64,000 bases of DNA from Arcuatula senhousia (taxonomy: Eukaryota; Mollusca; Bivalvia; Mytilida; Mytilidae): assembly GCA_963971305.1 (NCBI GenBank), contig OZ020313.1, positions 19,913,260 to 19,977,259 of the forward strand, written 5' to 3'. Made by a program: the position numbers and the translations under genes. Numbering within the stretch: position 1 is the stretch's first letter; each line of letters begins with the position of its first letter. The notes beneath the pieces were generated by a model. That model was not told the DNA's origin. It saw only the letters and a program-made list of their open reading frames with translations, and searched no databases. Below, in pieces: positions 38,620-50,520 of the stretch.

Positions 38620-39560
38620 CAGCGACTTGTTTTTACTTGACATGAGTTTGTGAAATTCTAATATATTTATATTTCTTGAGTAATAATTTGGTAGCAGATT
38701 TTTGCGATCTTCGGCTATTGCCGTACATTCAAGCATATAATTACTAATCTTTATTGATGAAATTACACCCGTAAGGGTCAAATCAACATACATTGTAGAT
38801 ATTGAATACAAAACAATACAACATATCATACAATAGCGTAACATAAAACATAATTAGACAGCAAATTAAAAAAAAAACACAAACAAACAAACAAACACAC
38901 ACACACACATGTTATGAACCTGCCTGACAAGGATCCGAAGCCCTGAGTTCTATAGACTGTTTTATAAAGCCTCCAATATGACAAACAAGTTCGGGGTTTG
39001 GGTTTAAAATGATCAGCAGTTTATTTAATGTATCGAGACATTCAAATGTAGACAGTTAATCATTTAGAACTTTTAAAAACTCTGAGCGAATAGCTGAATT
39101 TATTTCACATTCAAAAAATGTTGCTCATCATCCAAACTTTTACACTTTTTGCAGAGTCTTTGCTCTCGAGGTATTTTCATATATCTGCCAACTTCTATAC
39201 CTTATAAAGAATGATCACTGAGTCGAAATTTGTATGATATAATGGAATTCGTCCCCTCAGCTATTATTATTACATAGGTTGCAGTGTCTATTTTCCCGAT
39301 TAATATTTCTCCATCGTCCCGTTTCAATAGGTACGAAAGTATTTGTTGTTCTAAATCTGCACATAATTATTGCATCTTTTTGATTCAAAATTGTAAAATA
39401 ATTTTCAAAAATTAATTCCTGTTTGTAGATTCTGTAACATGTCGCTTTTGGTGACTCCATTACGTTCGTGTGCCAAATTTGTCTCAGGGTGTTTGCTTAA
39501 ACCATTCAATATTTCCAACATGTTCATCTAGCCACATATAGGAAAATCCAGAGCGATCTA
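38620..39560 (-). pseudogene. Decayed LINE C-terminal fragments, possibly nested
   Basis: Three stretches on the minus strand resemble the C-terminal tails of mollusc LINE polyproteins. At 39460-39235 the frame reads CRFRTTNTFVPIETGRWRNI, then RENRHCNLC and, past a stop, GDEFHY. At about 39228-39110 it reads GIEVGRYMKIPREQRLCKKC, then DEQHFL. At about 38720-38640 it reads EDRKNLLPNYYSRNINILEF. The two Cys-containing blocks are parallel versions of one motif, so one fragment seems inserted in, or duplicated beside, the other. Stops and frameshifts show it is dead. Family membership is from memory of the motif; the clade was not determined. Confidence 0.55.
38866..38909 (+). repeat. A-rich and (CA)n simple repeat
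   Basis: Run of acaaacaaac followed by acacacacac inside the LINE remnant. Confidence 0.85.
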
Positions 39561-39599
39561 AGATATTTTTGACAGCTTTGTTCCAACAAAAGTTATTGT

Positions 39600-41680
39600 T
39601 AAGTTTTCGAGTAAGTTTGTGCAACAGATACGAAAGTTTTTATTCTTTTCCATTTAATAATCTAGCCCAATAGGAGCAGATTCTAACATACATACAAATC
39701 GAGTCCAAGCATAACGTGGAAAGATAGAAAAACAAATCACATCAGAATGACTGTACAAATCAGTCAAAATACACAATAAATTTTAAACAGTCTGAAAATT
39801 GAAAAAAGACAAATATGTCTGAAAATGTACAACAAAAACTAAGATCAAACGATTCAATTCAAACGAAAAAAATATACAACGTAATTTCAAACTTTTCGGA
39901 TTCAGACGAGTGTTCAGTTGAAAAGGATCTGAGAAAATATATTAGAAAAAGATATATCACTCTATGCATTTTAAATCTGAAGGTGAAGTATGACTGTCTT
40001 ACCCAACGGAGAGAGCAGTAAAAATAAGTTTTCGATTTACAAACACGCAAAAAGAACAAACATTAAACTGAAGTAGGAAAGATGTGTGTAAAGGGACATA
40101 ATACAGATTAAATCTTACTGAAATATAACTTGTGTAATAAACACATAGGCATGAGGGGTCAACCTTTGATTTTTAAAAGCGGGCGGGGGGATTTATGGTG
40201 AATTTCGAAATAAAAACCGGAACAGTAATTGACATGGAAGAAAAATGCAGGACGGTGTTTTGGGATCTAAAACAATTTCGCACAATATATTTCAGGCTCC
40301 CATTTCCCCCCAAAAAGGACAGGATGAAGAAAAATAGACATAGCCCCCTTCCAATAAAACTTAAATGGTTGCTCTTTTAACATGTAATTTAAGTAGTATT
40401 CGAATGAAGCTTTCATTATGATTATCCCGCGCTTTATAAAATGCTATATAATTAAAACATTATAGAAAATAAGACATTATGAGACGATTTGGCGCCATAT
40501 AATACACCACAGCATTTGGCCTTAGCCCTACAATGTTTAAACAGTCTAAATAAAAAACAGATCCTTGAATTCACTAATTGTGGAACTTAATGTAGAAAGG
40601 CAAGCAATGGAATAGTCACTTTCATTTAAATTAATGATGTTATATCAGAAACATGTTTTTGCGTTCCGTTTAACCCGGTAAAAAATCAAACTGGGTTAAT
40701 ATTTATTTCAAGTTTTCTTTTGAGGTTTAGATAACCTTTGAACCAGAAGTCCTACCCCGGGATCCTACCAAAACTTCAACGCACCTTACAAGAGATGAAA
40801 CAGCTGTCGACTTATTAAAACTTTTTAAATTGCCTTGGTAGATAAAAAGTCTGGCAGAGTTATCATGAAAAGGGGGGACAAAAAGTTGCGTGGACTGAGC
40901 GACGGAAAACACTTGTTGAATTCAATAACGACATGTGTACTAGTATGTTCCAGAAAAAAAAATGAAAAAAAAACATCGATCTGGTTTTTTTTTCTATTTT
41001 CTTGCTCTAAGACATTTTCAACAGAATTTCAAATAAAAGCTTGTATAATTCAAAATTTCAAAATTAAAAATCTGTGTCTACTAGGATTTAAAAATCTCCA
41101 AAATAGCTAAATAAATATTTTGAGAACAAGAACAGCAGTTTTATACAAGATTTTTTTTCTCAAGATTTTAATAAACAAACTCAGGCGCCTAAGCGCAACA
41201 TAAGCACACACATAGCATCATATTTAGACAAAACTAATACATTGTACACATTCAGATTATGCAATGCAGACTTTGAAAAGGGGGAGATGTAAAGGAATAT
41301 TTAAAAGATAAAAACACTCAACAAGTACAATACGAGGTAGATGAAATGGCGTATAGTTTTTCGCGAGTTTTGTACTTATAATCAAATACATTTGACATTT
41401 TATCAACTTGGTTTTTTTTAGAATCATGCGATTATTTTGTTGGTAAAAAAGTTTTAAAATTATGAAATATTCAAATAATTCGCTGGTCATGATTATCAAA
41501 ACTATGAAAGGTTTCATCTGCCTTTCATATGATTAGATTGGTGTAAAACATTTGTTTTTTAATTCATCAAAAACCTATTTAGTTATATATTTGTCAAATT
41601 GTACAGAGAGAATATATTCTTAATATACAAATATGAAACACATGAAAATGGTCAATTTTGACAAAAAGTATATGATGATT
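39600..41680. other. Intergenic, no gene recognised
   Basis: AT-rich. A plus-strand frame at 39815-40021 (MSENVQQKLRSNDSIQTKK) is acidic/basic mixed and could be a small exon but has no recognised relative. A C/A-tract motif lies near 40341-40372. Nothing else identified. Confidence 0.45.
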
Positions 41681-41685
41681 TACAA

Positions 41686-42012
41686 TTAAAATATTGTGAG
41701 CTCAGCAACATTGTTTATTGATATTAGATAGAATTGCAGATGAAATTTCAAAAATGCGTAAACCATAGTTAGATTAATCTCCTCCATAGCATAGTTATAA
41801 CATTTATTACACTCTTGATATTTTGACTTATTACAAGTACAACTGTCAAGAAACTTACTGATACTTTTCAGAGACGAAAACAATGCCGAACACATTTTTA
41901 AATATATACTGAGCACTTCCATTGCCATTTTGGTTTTAGAACTTATAATAGTTGTCTCCGTCAATGAAGAGAATATTCCTAACAACAACAACAACATTCT
42001 GGTATATAACAT
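41686..42012 (-). CDS. Candidate small secreted Cys-containing protein, about 100 residues
   Basis: The frame starts with MLYTRMLLLLLGIFSSLTET, a convincing signal-peptide-like hydrophobic N-terminus with a second Met at residue 6. The rest contains a Cys cluster (CTCNKSKYQECNKC around residues 58-71) and ends at TAA 41686. It is the longest minus-strand frame between RFX6 and the C1q cluster. No family was recognised. The hydrophobic start and Cys pattern favour a real secreted peptide or a first exon, but conservation cannot be judged here. Confidence 0.35.
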   Translation of the reverse strand: MLYTRMLLLLLGIFSSLTETTIISSKTKMAMEVLSIYLKMCSALFSSLKSISKFLDSCTCNKSKYQECNKCYNYAMEEINLTMVYAFLKFHLQFYLISINNVAELTIF

Positions 42013-43306
42013 TTTTGTTTACATACGTAAAAATTCAATTGAAATTGTTTAACCATTACCTAGCTATATCTCCAGACTTTTTAACCGTAATGAACCATTT
42101 CGATAGTTTTTGATAGCAAATGACTCTGTTCTTTGAATTTTAAAATTCATGTAACATATCGGTGGTTTTCGCTAAAGTCTTGGTACTTTTTGTTATTTAA
42201 TTTTAATGTTAACCAAAAGTAAAAATACTGGAATGAATAACTCGAACACTTCGGCGAAATCAGGTGTAAACGATATGCATAGGAAAATTAAAATTGAAAG
42301 TGAATAAAATTTTTGTTAAGTCTAATTACAATTTCTCACCAATTTTTGTCCAAGGGCGAAAATCTTGATTTCTGTAATAAAATCCAGTTTGCATTTTTAC
42401 ACTGCTACCAGAAATATTAATTGTTAGGACTTCAAACACTTTTTAATTGTTCGGAAGCTCTTTGACATATTGTTTTACCTAGTAATAAGTGAAAGTTTTT
42501 GTTTCTAACAAGAGGCTGGGCTTCTTGACTCCGGGACGAGGCCAAAAATATGTAACGTTTATTGAAGTGATGCGCCGCCAGTGTAATGCGACGACACAAA
42601 AATTTGCGCTTATTTGATTGGTCAAAAGCAACCGGTATTATTGAGCAATGCGTAATTGTTTTTCTTGAAGTATCCGTTAACCACGATAAAGATTTCATTT
42701 CTTCTCGCCTTCATCCTCATGTTTGTTTTGTAGTGTTTTCTTTGTAATATCAAACGAATTTTTATCCCATTAAATACAGAAATTGACATCTAACCTTTTG
42801 TAGCCACACACCCTATAAAGAATAGGCAAATAATGCTTAATAGGTTTTAATTGATAAATAAGTCCTGGAAATCTGTTGGAATTGAACAATAATGATTCAG
42901 CATTGCTTGTTGATAGGAATGGGGGGATTAACATGTAATTCTTTACCCTTTAACTGTTCATTTTTGTTACAATTTAGAGGCAGTATGTGGTTGTTGTTTT
43001 TTTTTCGTTTGTTTATCTTGTTTTTCGTTGTTGTTGTTTTTTTTTCAGATGGTCAACTCAAAGATCTACCTGACGTGGTTTTAAGTTGTTGTTGCACCAA
43101 AAAACTTTTGCTGAGAAGGTCAGATCGTGGCATCAGGACAAGAGTGGTCTATAGCATTAACTTATACCATTTATAACTGGCTAAAGTGTCACTGAAGATT
43201 TGAAGCATATATGATATCAAAATTTTGGAAGAGAAATAAAAGAAAAATGGATAATCATAGAACTATATGCAAAAACAAACTCTAAACTTGGTTTAATACA
43301 TTTCAT

Positions 43307-43312
43307 TTTATT
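43307..43312 (-). promoter_or_regulatory. Poly(A) signal of C1q gene 1
   Basis: AATAAA on the minus strand, 14 bases after the stop codon. Confidence 0.6.
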
Positions 43313-43326
43313 TTAGAAATAAAATA

Positions 43327-43769
43327 TCAGCCAATTAGCCATCCAGCAAATGTAGATCTTCGCCAATTATCGCCAAAAATAGTACCAGTCTGGCCACAGC
43401 CACCGTCTATTCCAGTTCTTACGAACACCGTATCCCCTTGGTTCAATCGGTGAACAACGATGGATGAACCCGTTTGTTGAATGTTCAGAGTTCCGGTATA
43501 AGAAAGCACGTGGCCCTGGATGGAGTCATTTATGACGAGGTCTGTACACACTTCCTTATTACTGCTGATAACAAGAGTATACTGAAAGACATAAACTCCA
43601 GAAAACGGTGCTACGAACGAACCGGTGTGATGGTTATATCCGTTTCCTTCGTTGACTTGTACGGTGTCAAAAATAATGCTATGGTGATCAACTACGTGTG
43701 TCTCATCTTTGGACATGAAGGCGCTAAATGCAACTACAGGCGGTCGGGGCAAAGGAGTTGTTTCTGGAA
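43327..43769 (-). CDS. C1q-domain protein gene 1, exon 2 (C1q domain)
   Basis: Acceptor CTTTCAG| at 43770-43772 opens an exon of 147 codons including TGA. After VPETTPLPRPPVVAFSAFM the C1q fold follows: an F-D-x-V-Q-V-N-E-G-N-G-Y block, G-S-F-V-A-P-F-S-G-V-Y-V-F in the first strands, and the closing RRSTFAGWLIG. C1q globular domains form trimers and in bivalves act as secreted recognition molecules binding glycans or microbes. Two Cys (VCTDLV and GGCGQ) are shared with the two sister genes. The exon joins in phase 1 to the coiled-coil exon at 46127-45696 across a 1.9-kb intron filled mostly by a repeat element. Confidence 0.9.
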
Positions 43770-43834
43770 CTGAAAGAGTGTATGTTATGGTTTAATGATT
43801 TATTTGAAGTTGCGATCTGCTGTGTGTTTAAATA

Positions 43835-45186
43835 AAACAAGAGGCTCCCAGGAGCCTGAATCGCTCACCTGGTCTTGATGTTGACCCTGTACTTTTGTAG
43901 AGCTAAATGAGCTGAACATTTAAGCAAGCAACAGCTTTTCTCTACCTGCAACAGTTTGCATTCTATAGGCCAAAAACACCATTTTTCACCTATAAGGGGC
44001 CATAACCCCTATAAGGAGTCATCTGACAACTTCAACCCTATGGAGACTTTTGTAGAGCTAAATGAGCTGAACATTTAAGCAAGCAACAGCTAATCTCTAT
44101 CTGCAATAGTTTTCATTCTGTAGGACAAAAACATGAAAAATCGCTATTTTTCAAGGGCCGTAACCCCTATAAGGGGTCATCTGACAACTTCGACCCTATG
44201 GTGAATTTTGTAAAGCTAAATGAGCTGAACATTTAAGCAAGCAACAGCTAATCTATATCTGCAATAGTTTTCATTCTGTAGGCCAAAAACATGAAAAATC
44301 GCTATTTTTCAAGGGCCGTAACCCCTATAAGGAGTCACCTGACAACTTCGACCCTATGGAGAATTATGTAGAGCTAAATGAGCTGAACATTTAAGCAAGC
44401 AACAGCTAATCTCTATCTGCAATAGTTTTCATTCTGTAGGACAAAAACATGAAAAATCGCTATTTTTCATGGGCCGTAACCCTATAAGGGGTCATCTGAC
44501 AACTTCGACCCTATGGAGAATTTTGTAGAGCTCAATGAGCTGAACATTTAAGCAAGCAACAGCTAATCTCTATGTGCAATAGTTTTCATTCTGTAGGCCA
44601 AAAACATGAAAAATGGCTATTTTTCACCTTTAAGGGGCCGTAACCCCTATAAGGGGTCATCTGACAACTTCGACCCTACGGAGACTTTTGTAGAGTTAAA
44701 TGAGATGAACATTTAAGCAAGCAACAGCTAATCTCTATCTGCAATAGTTTTCATTCTGTAGGCCAAAAACATGAAAAAATGCTATTTTTCACCTTTAAGG
44801 GGCCGTAACCCCTATAAGGGGTCATCTGACAACTTTGACCAAATGGAGACTTTTGTAGAGCTTTTGATGCTGAATCAGTAACGTGCCTCAGATTTCCTCT
44901 ATCTCTTATACTTTTTGATTTATAAGCCAAAAACAGTAGTCTGACCCCCCTAGTCTATTTTTAGTAACGGCGGCCATGTTTTTTAACGGATCAAAAATCA
45001 AAACACAAGTTTGGTGCAGGACACCCTATGGATCATTCATACCAAGTTTCATTAAATTCTGTTTGGTAGTTTCAGAGGAGAAGATTTTTGAAAAATTGTT
45101 AACAGACGACGACGACAGACGACGACGACGGACGCCAAGTGATGGTAATAGCTCACCTGGACCTTCGGTCCAGGTGAGCTAAAAAA
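43835..45186 (+). mobile_element. Tandem-core hairpin element A (in C1q gene 1 intron)
   Basis: Bounded by aacaagaggctcccaggagc on the left and, on the right, a 15-bp-arm hairpin at 45149-45181 (tagctcacctgg ... ccaggtgagcta). Inside are six units of about 157 bp marked by gagctgaacatttaagcaag (near 43909, 44064, 44222, 44380, 44537, 44702), then a unique segment and a (GAC)n run at 45105-45134. The gctcacctgg block also occurs near the left end (43864) and inverted at the right. Hairpin, triplet run and tandem core recall Helitron/Helentron-derived 'pearl'-type elements of bivalves; that placement is inference. Confidence 0.8.
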
Positions 45187-45695
45187 GGATTCTTTCAAAG
45201 AATGTTTTTTTTTTTCGTAATAAAAGTTGAAGGTTATGAGATGTGGAATAATTGTATCCGACAGTACCTACGTATATAAATGGCAATTTAAAAATCCACA
45301 ATGGAAACAGCCAGCAGGCTGACGTGACAAGTGGTTTTGCAATCGGCCAATATCAAAGGATATGCATACAATTTAAAGTCAATCCTAAAAATATCAATTT
45401 GCTTTTAAATTTTTATTAAAAAGGTGGTTTTAGTTTTTATGTTGACATTCTTATTGTTTTTACCCTTTTATTACTACGGCTTATATTTGTTTTGTCTAGA
45501 GATTTTTGGTGAGTCCTTTTGGTTGTACAAACATTTAGATCCGAAAAAAAAATTAATTCTGTATTCCCTATCTATATCTTTCGTGTACAAATTCTTATGC
45601 ACTGATGGTTATTTTACTTGATTTTTACTTTGTTTGGAAAATGTCATTTGGCGTAGCGTAAAGCAGATTTTGTTAAAAAGAACGTTAAGAGTTAC

Positions 45696-46127
45696 CCAGC
45701 AGACGCTTATCGAACCCATTACCAGCTACCATATCTTCAATGCTATGAATGTTGACGCCTTTCTGGTCATTCTTCAAGTTGTCATCGTCCATTGGTCCAT
45801 GGTTACACCGATTGGTCATCTCAGAAATAGTGGCTTCTAGTCTGATTGTTTCATCTCGTTGCAATTGTATCAACGTTTTGTGCTCCTCCAAATCCTTTCG
45901 TAGATTCATGTTAATTGTCCGCTGTTGAAATAACTCGCCCTTCATTATTTCCATCTCCTGTTTTAAAACACTAAGTTGTTTGGTATGTTCCTTTAAAATA
46001 AGATGCATTTCACTCACGTCATTGGCAAGTTCAAACGATTCGCAAAATACACATTGGAAAAACAAACCAGAACAATACAAGCAGAAGTCTTCATATTGTC
46101 CAGGAGACGGTACATAAAGTTCAACAA
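45696..46127 (-). pseudogene. C1q-domain protein gene 1, exon 1 (coiled coil; signal-peptide frame shifted)
   Basis: The coiled-coil frame reads ELANDVSEMHLILKEHTKQL and continues through heptads to DKRLL, ending at donor CTGCTGG|GTAAC, exactly where the two sister genes splice. Upstream, the ATG at 46094 gives MKTSACIVLVCFSNVYFAN, an excellent signal peptide, but in another frame that stops at 46014. In the sister genes signal peptide and coiled coil are in one frame. Either one or more small indels have broken this gene, the assembly has an error here, or an acceptor (GCTTATCAG| at 46128) brings in an unseen upstream exon in the coiled-coil frame. The exon lies between two inverted copies of one repeat element. 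Confidence 0.65.
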
Positions 46128-46611
46128 CTGATAAGCAAGAAAGAAAAGGTTAAATGATGTCAAATGTTCTTGGCCTGATTCTGATCTGATTCTGTTTTTA
46201 TCTTTTAGTTTCAAAAGTTAGTATCAGATCGAACCCGTTGGTCGTGTGTAATATAACTATTTTAATCAATCTTTCGAGTCTATGTGTAGTGTCAATATTC
46301 ATAAAAATATTATGTTTATAGAACTAGAATGGTGGTCTTCTGTGGAAAACGTACCTACATCTAAAACATATGGTAAAAAGGTTAGTACCAGATTGACTCC
46401 AAAATGACGCCTTGCAACACTTTGCAAACGTCTTAAAACTGCATTTCTATCAGTCTAAAGTGAGAGTTGACGAAGAAGCAAAATCAAAGGTTTGTGGGTC
46501 TAGAAAAAGCAGCAAAAAAGAACAGTATTTATTTTTAATTTCATGTCCCGACAATTTTTTTTGACTGTACTGAAGCAATACATTCAAGGTATAGTATTGA
46601 CAGTTTTAAGA

Positions 46612-48120
46612 TTTTTAGCTCACCTGGCCAAAGGCCATGTGAGCTATTGCCATCACTTGGCGTCCGTCGTCGTCGTCGTCGTCGTCGTCCGTCGTCGTCG
46701 TCCGTCGTCGTTAACTTTTCTTCAAACTTCTTCTCCTCTGAAACGGCTGCACAGATTCAAACCAAATTTGGTCTGGTGGTACTTTAGGGTATCCCCCACA
46801 GAACTGATGTGGGGATTTTTGATTCGTCGAAAAACATGGCCGCCGTTGCTAAAAATAGACCAGGGGGGGTCAGACTACTGTTTTTGGCTTGTAAATCAAA
46901 AAGTATAAGAGAAAGATGAAATCTGATGCCACGCTACTGCTTCAGCATCAAAAGCTCTACAAAAGTCACCATTGAGTCGAAGTTGTCAGATGATGCCTTA
47001 TGGGAGTTACGGCCCCTTAAAGGTGAAAAATAGCATTTTTTCATGTTTTTGGCCTATGGAATGAAAACTATTGCAGATAGAGAGAAGCTGTTGCTTGCTT
47101 AAATGTTCAGCTCATTAAGCTCTACAAAAGTCTCCATAAGGTCAAAGTTGTCAGATGACCCCTTATAGGGGTTACGGCCCCTTAAAGGCAAAAAATAGAG
47201 TTTTTGGCCTATAGAATGAAAACTATTGCAGATAGAGAAAAGCTGTTGCTTGCTTAAATGTTCAGCTTATTTAGCTCTACACAAGCCTTCATAGGGTCGA
47301 AGTTGTCAGATGACCCCTTATAGGGGTTACGGCCCCTTAAAGGCAAAAAATAGTGTTTTTGGCCTATAGAATGAAAACTATTGCAGATAGAGAGAAGCTG
47401 TTGCTTGCTTAAATGTTCAGCTCATTAAGCTCTACTAAAGTCTCCATAAGGTCAAAGTTGTCAGATGACCCCTTTTAGGGGTTATGGCCCCTTAAAGGCA
47501 AAAAATATAGTTTTTGGCCTATAGAATGAAAACTATTGCAGATAGAGAAAAGCTGTTGCTTGCTTAAATGTTCAGCTCATTTCGCTCTACACAAGCCTCC
47601 ATAGGGTCGAAGTTGTCAGATGACCCCTTATAGGGGTTACGACCCCTTAAAGGCAAAAAATAGTGTTTTTGGCCTATAGAATGAAAACTATTGCAGATAG
47701 AGAAAAGCTTTTTCTTGCTTAAATGTTCAGCTCATTTAGCTCTACAAAAGTCTCCATAGGGTCAAAGTTGTCAGATGACCCCTTATAGGGGTTATGGCCC
47801 CTTATAGGCAAAAAATAGAGTTTTTGGCCTATAGAATGAATACTATTGCAGATAGAGAAAAGCTGTTGCTTGCTTAAATGTTCAGCTTATTTAGCTCTAC
47901 AAAAGTCTCCATAGGGTCGAAGTTGTCAGATGACCCCTTTAAGGGGTTGTGGCCCTTTAAAGGTGAAAAATAGTGTTTTTTGCATTGGAATGAAAACTAT
48001 TGCAGATAGAGAAAAGCTTTTTATTGCTTAAACATTCAGCTCATTTAGCTATACAAAAGTCTTCAAAGGGTTGACATTTAACCAGGTGAGCGATTCAGGC
48101 TCCTGGGAGCCTCTTGTTTT
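46612..48120 (-). mobile_element. Tandem-core hairpin element B (inverted copy of A)
   Basis: Reverse-complement counterpart of element A. It starts with hairpin 46616-46646 (tagctcacctggcc / ggccatgtgagcta, one mismatch), then (GTC)n at 46666-46710, a unique segment with aaacatggccgccgttgcta, seven units of about 155 bp marked by ttgcttgcttaaatgttcag, and ends gcgattcaggctcctgggag-cctcttgtttt. The frame at 46543-46908 is repeat sequence, not a gene. Confidence 0.85.
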
Positions 48121-48429
48121 CTTTAGTCTACATTTTGCCAAATGTTTTGTATTGGGTATTTGGCCTTTTTTCAAAAATCGGACAACACTATAGTGCCTGA
48201 TGAACAATTGTTATCTAATCAAGCACCCATAGTTTTGGCTATTGCTTATTTGTTCTCGTTAAAGACGCTCTAGACAAAATCTGGAATGGAAGAATACACT
48301 TAAATACGGAGAACATATTTTAATATTGAACCAAACAGATACACCAAACGAAATCTAATTATGATTAACATAAATCAATGTGCTAAATAATATCTTTGTA
48401 TCTCTTCGGTACTCGGATTCTACAGTATA

Positions 48430-49385
48430 AATCGCTATAATTGAAGTACATTTTTGGACTTACTTGGCCTGTTTGACCCGTGCAGGTTCCGGGTGGCGAA
48501 TAGGCCCTCAGTAGCACTAAGTTTGTCGGTAAAATGATTTATGAAAGGATATGGAGTAAATGAACATGAAATTATAACACATAAGTCCAACTGCAATTAA
48601 TTTGTATTAGCTGTATGGCCATTTCGGAAATGTATTCCTCATCAGCAGCACTAGAACCCAAACATATTAAATCCATTATTTCAAAAGGTGTTTAAAAGTA
48701 TTAAACCAAACGAAATCCACTTAAGAGCACCAAGAAACCTGACATTGTGTCAGGCCGCTTGGCTCACAAAACCACTGGTGTGTGTGCCCCAGGCTGTTGC
48801 ACTGTCATAATGAATACCGGGTTGTCATGCTATAATGCAAAAGACCAGACCGCAAACAATGGTAGTGCACCGTGTTAAAAAAGGATGTTGAGTTCTTCGC
48901 ACATTAAAGAACCCTGCTACAAGTCTAGGACTCTTAGGTTTCCGATGCAGGAAGCTATATTGTACGATTTTGCCCATCCGTCGTTCTCCAGTGGCAGTCA
49001 AAACTGGCCTTGTGTCAATATTTCCTCCACTTCATCATTTCATGTTCATTTTATTATCTTTTTCATTTCATCTCCCTTATATATAGCAATTAATGCCATT
49101 ATTAAACATTGATTCATCTCCACTGACTATATGTTAATCATTTATAATGTGGAAAGAATAAGTGACTGTCATAATTATTATCATGCATATAAATTTGCTT
49201 CAACCTTAACTATAGATAATTTAATGAATGTTATGTTTGTTTGTAATCATATATGTTTGTATGTATATTATGCCTCAGAAGAGGCCCTTTAATTGGGAAA
49301 AATAAAGTATCTTCTTCTATATATTGTATAATGATATAGCCGAATTCGTGCTGCTTTGGAATAAAGCAATAACTAACTAACTTAC
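48430..49385 (+). mobile_element. SINE-like element(s) with (AACT)n tail
   Basis: The 48860-49385 part contains cacattaaagaaccctgcta, gcaggaagctata and ggccttgtgtc, and ends gcaataactaactaact, like 24280-24596. The preceding 48490-48510 shares ggtggcgaataggccctc with the composite repeat at 33.2 kb. No coding region. Confidence 0.55.
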
Positions 49386-49389
49386 TTTA

Positions 49390-50200
49390 ATTGACTTGAT
49401 TTATTCTATTCTATTCTCTCAATTGGTATATACCAGGTCATTCAAGTTTCTCTCTGCCCCTTATTCCTCAGGAAACAATTTTTTTGTCACTTCGAAATAA
49501 TGTTCTATGTTCTAAGTTTATTATACGTTTGATTGTGTATATTTGTTTTTTTTTTTTTTCTTGTTTTTTTTTCTTTTACATTTAAATTTTTGTATTTTCA
49601 TTATGTCAGTCACTTTTTTGCTTTTAATGGCATTTTTATCTTAATGTATTGCCATTTTCATTATCTTGATCATTAAATAATTTTCTTATGTTTCTTGTTA
49701 AGTGAATATTAACAGCTTTTTATATATACGGTGTTTTGGGTATTGGAACAATAACACTAGATGATAAAAAATCTATTTGCTTGCTTTAAAAGTTACGCAG
49801 CCTGAAACTCTATGACATGTTTGTCATTTTTACGAGTAATCGTTGAAAAAGCTCATTTTTCCATGGGTCATATTTTCAAAACCATAGTGTCATAAGCACA
49901 CTTGTTGCTAACATAAATATATTACTAATAGATTGAAAATTATGAAAATGTTTATTTGTTTTTTTTCTTTTTCATGCGTATTGTTAAGGTGTGACAAGGA
50001 ATCTGAACATACAAAAGCAGAGAGACGTCATATGAGAAAGAAAAAAAAACTAACCAGCACATAAAATACACAATTAACACAATTAACTCGAACAAAACGA
50101 GAAGGGATTCAAATGTTGCGTGAATAAGTAAAACCTAACTCATACTTGTACAGTTGTGTCGAAAGAAACATATATTTTTAGCTGAGATTTTTCTAGTTTT
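49390..50200. other. Intergenic, no feature recognised
   Basis: AT-rich spacer with a long T run near 49545-49575; nothing else recognised. Confidence 0.5.
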
Positions 50201-50215
50201 ATTTGCAGTTACATA

Positions 50216-50393
50216 TTATCCAATAAGCCAACCAGCAAACGTTGATCTTCGTCATTGGCGCCATATATTACTCCAGTTTGTCCACATAGACCGTCTACTT
50301 AAGATCTACTTAAGATCGGACTTGCACTGCCTTTAACACGCGCTACGACAATCGAGGATCCCGTTTGCTGTATATTAAATTCACCTGAATATC
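50216..50393 (-). pseudogene. C1q-domain pseudogene, 3' remnant
   Basis: On the minus strand the end of a C1q exon is readable in pieces: IQQTGSSIVVARV, then VDGLCGQTGVIYGAN, then in a shifted frame RSTFAGWLIG and TAA at 50218-50216. A one-base deletion before RSTFAG and an 11-bp duplication (tctacttaaga twice, near 50294-50315) break the frame. The sequence homologous to the 5' half is absent and is replaced from about 50394 by a dispersed repeat fragment. It lies between C1q genes 1 and 2 in the same orientation. Confidence 0.85.
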
Positions 50394-50520
50394 TCCTCCT
50401 TGATTTGTCTTTTTTCCCCTTTGACATTGATAATTCAAGTTCGGTAATTTTGTTACTACCTCTATTTGACAACAGAACTGACAGCTATTTTAGGCGTAGT
50501 AAAAGTAAATAAATGCTAAA
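50394..50520 (+). repeat. Fragment of the TIR-type dispersed repeat
   Basis: Contains tgatttgtctttttt, cctttgacattgata and caagttcggtaattttgtt, shared with 54850-54920 and in part with 34130-34180. It begins at the break of the C1q pseudogene. Confidence 0.55.

Noticed and set aside
43474..43773. Plus-strand ORF opposite a C1q exon; a similar one at 55702-55974
   Set aside because: Both are shadows of the C1q exons on the minus strand.
46543..46908. 121-codon ORF with a Val/Arg run
   Set aside because: It is the GTC triplet run and unique part of repeat element B.
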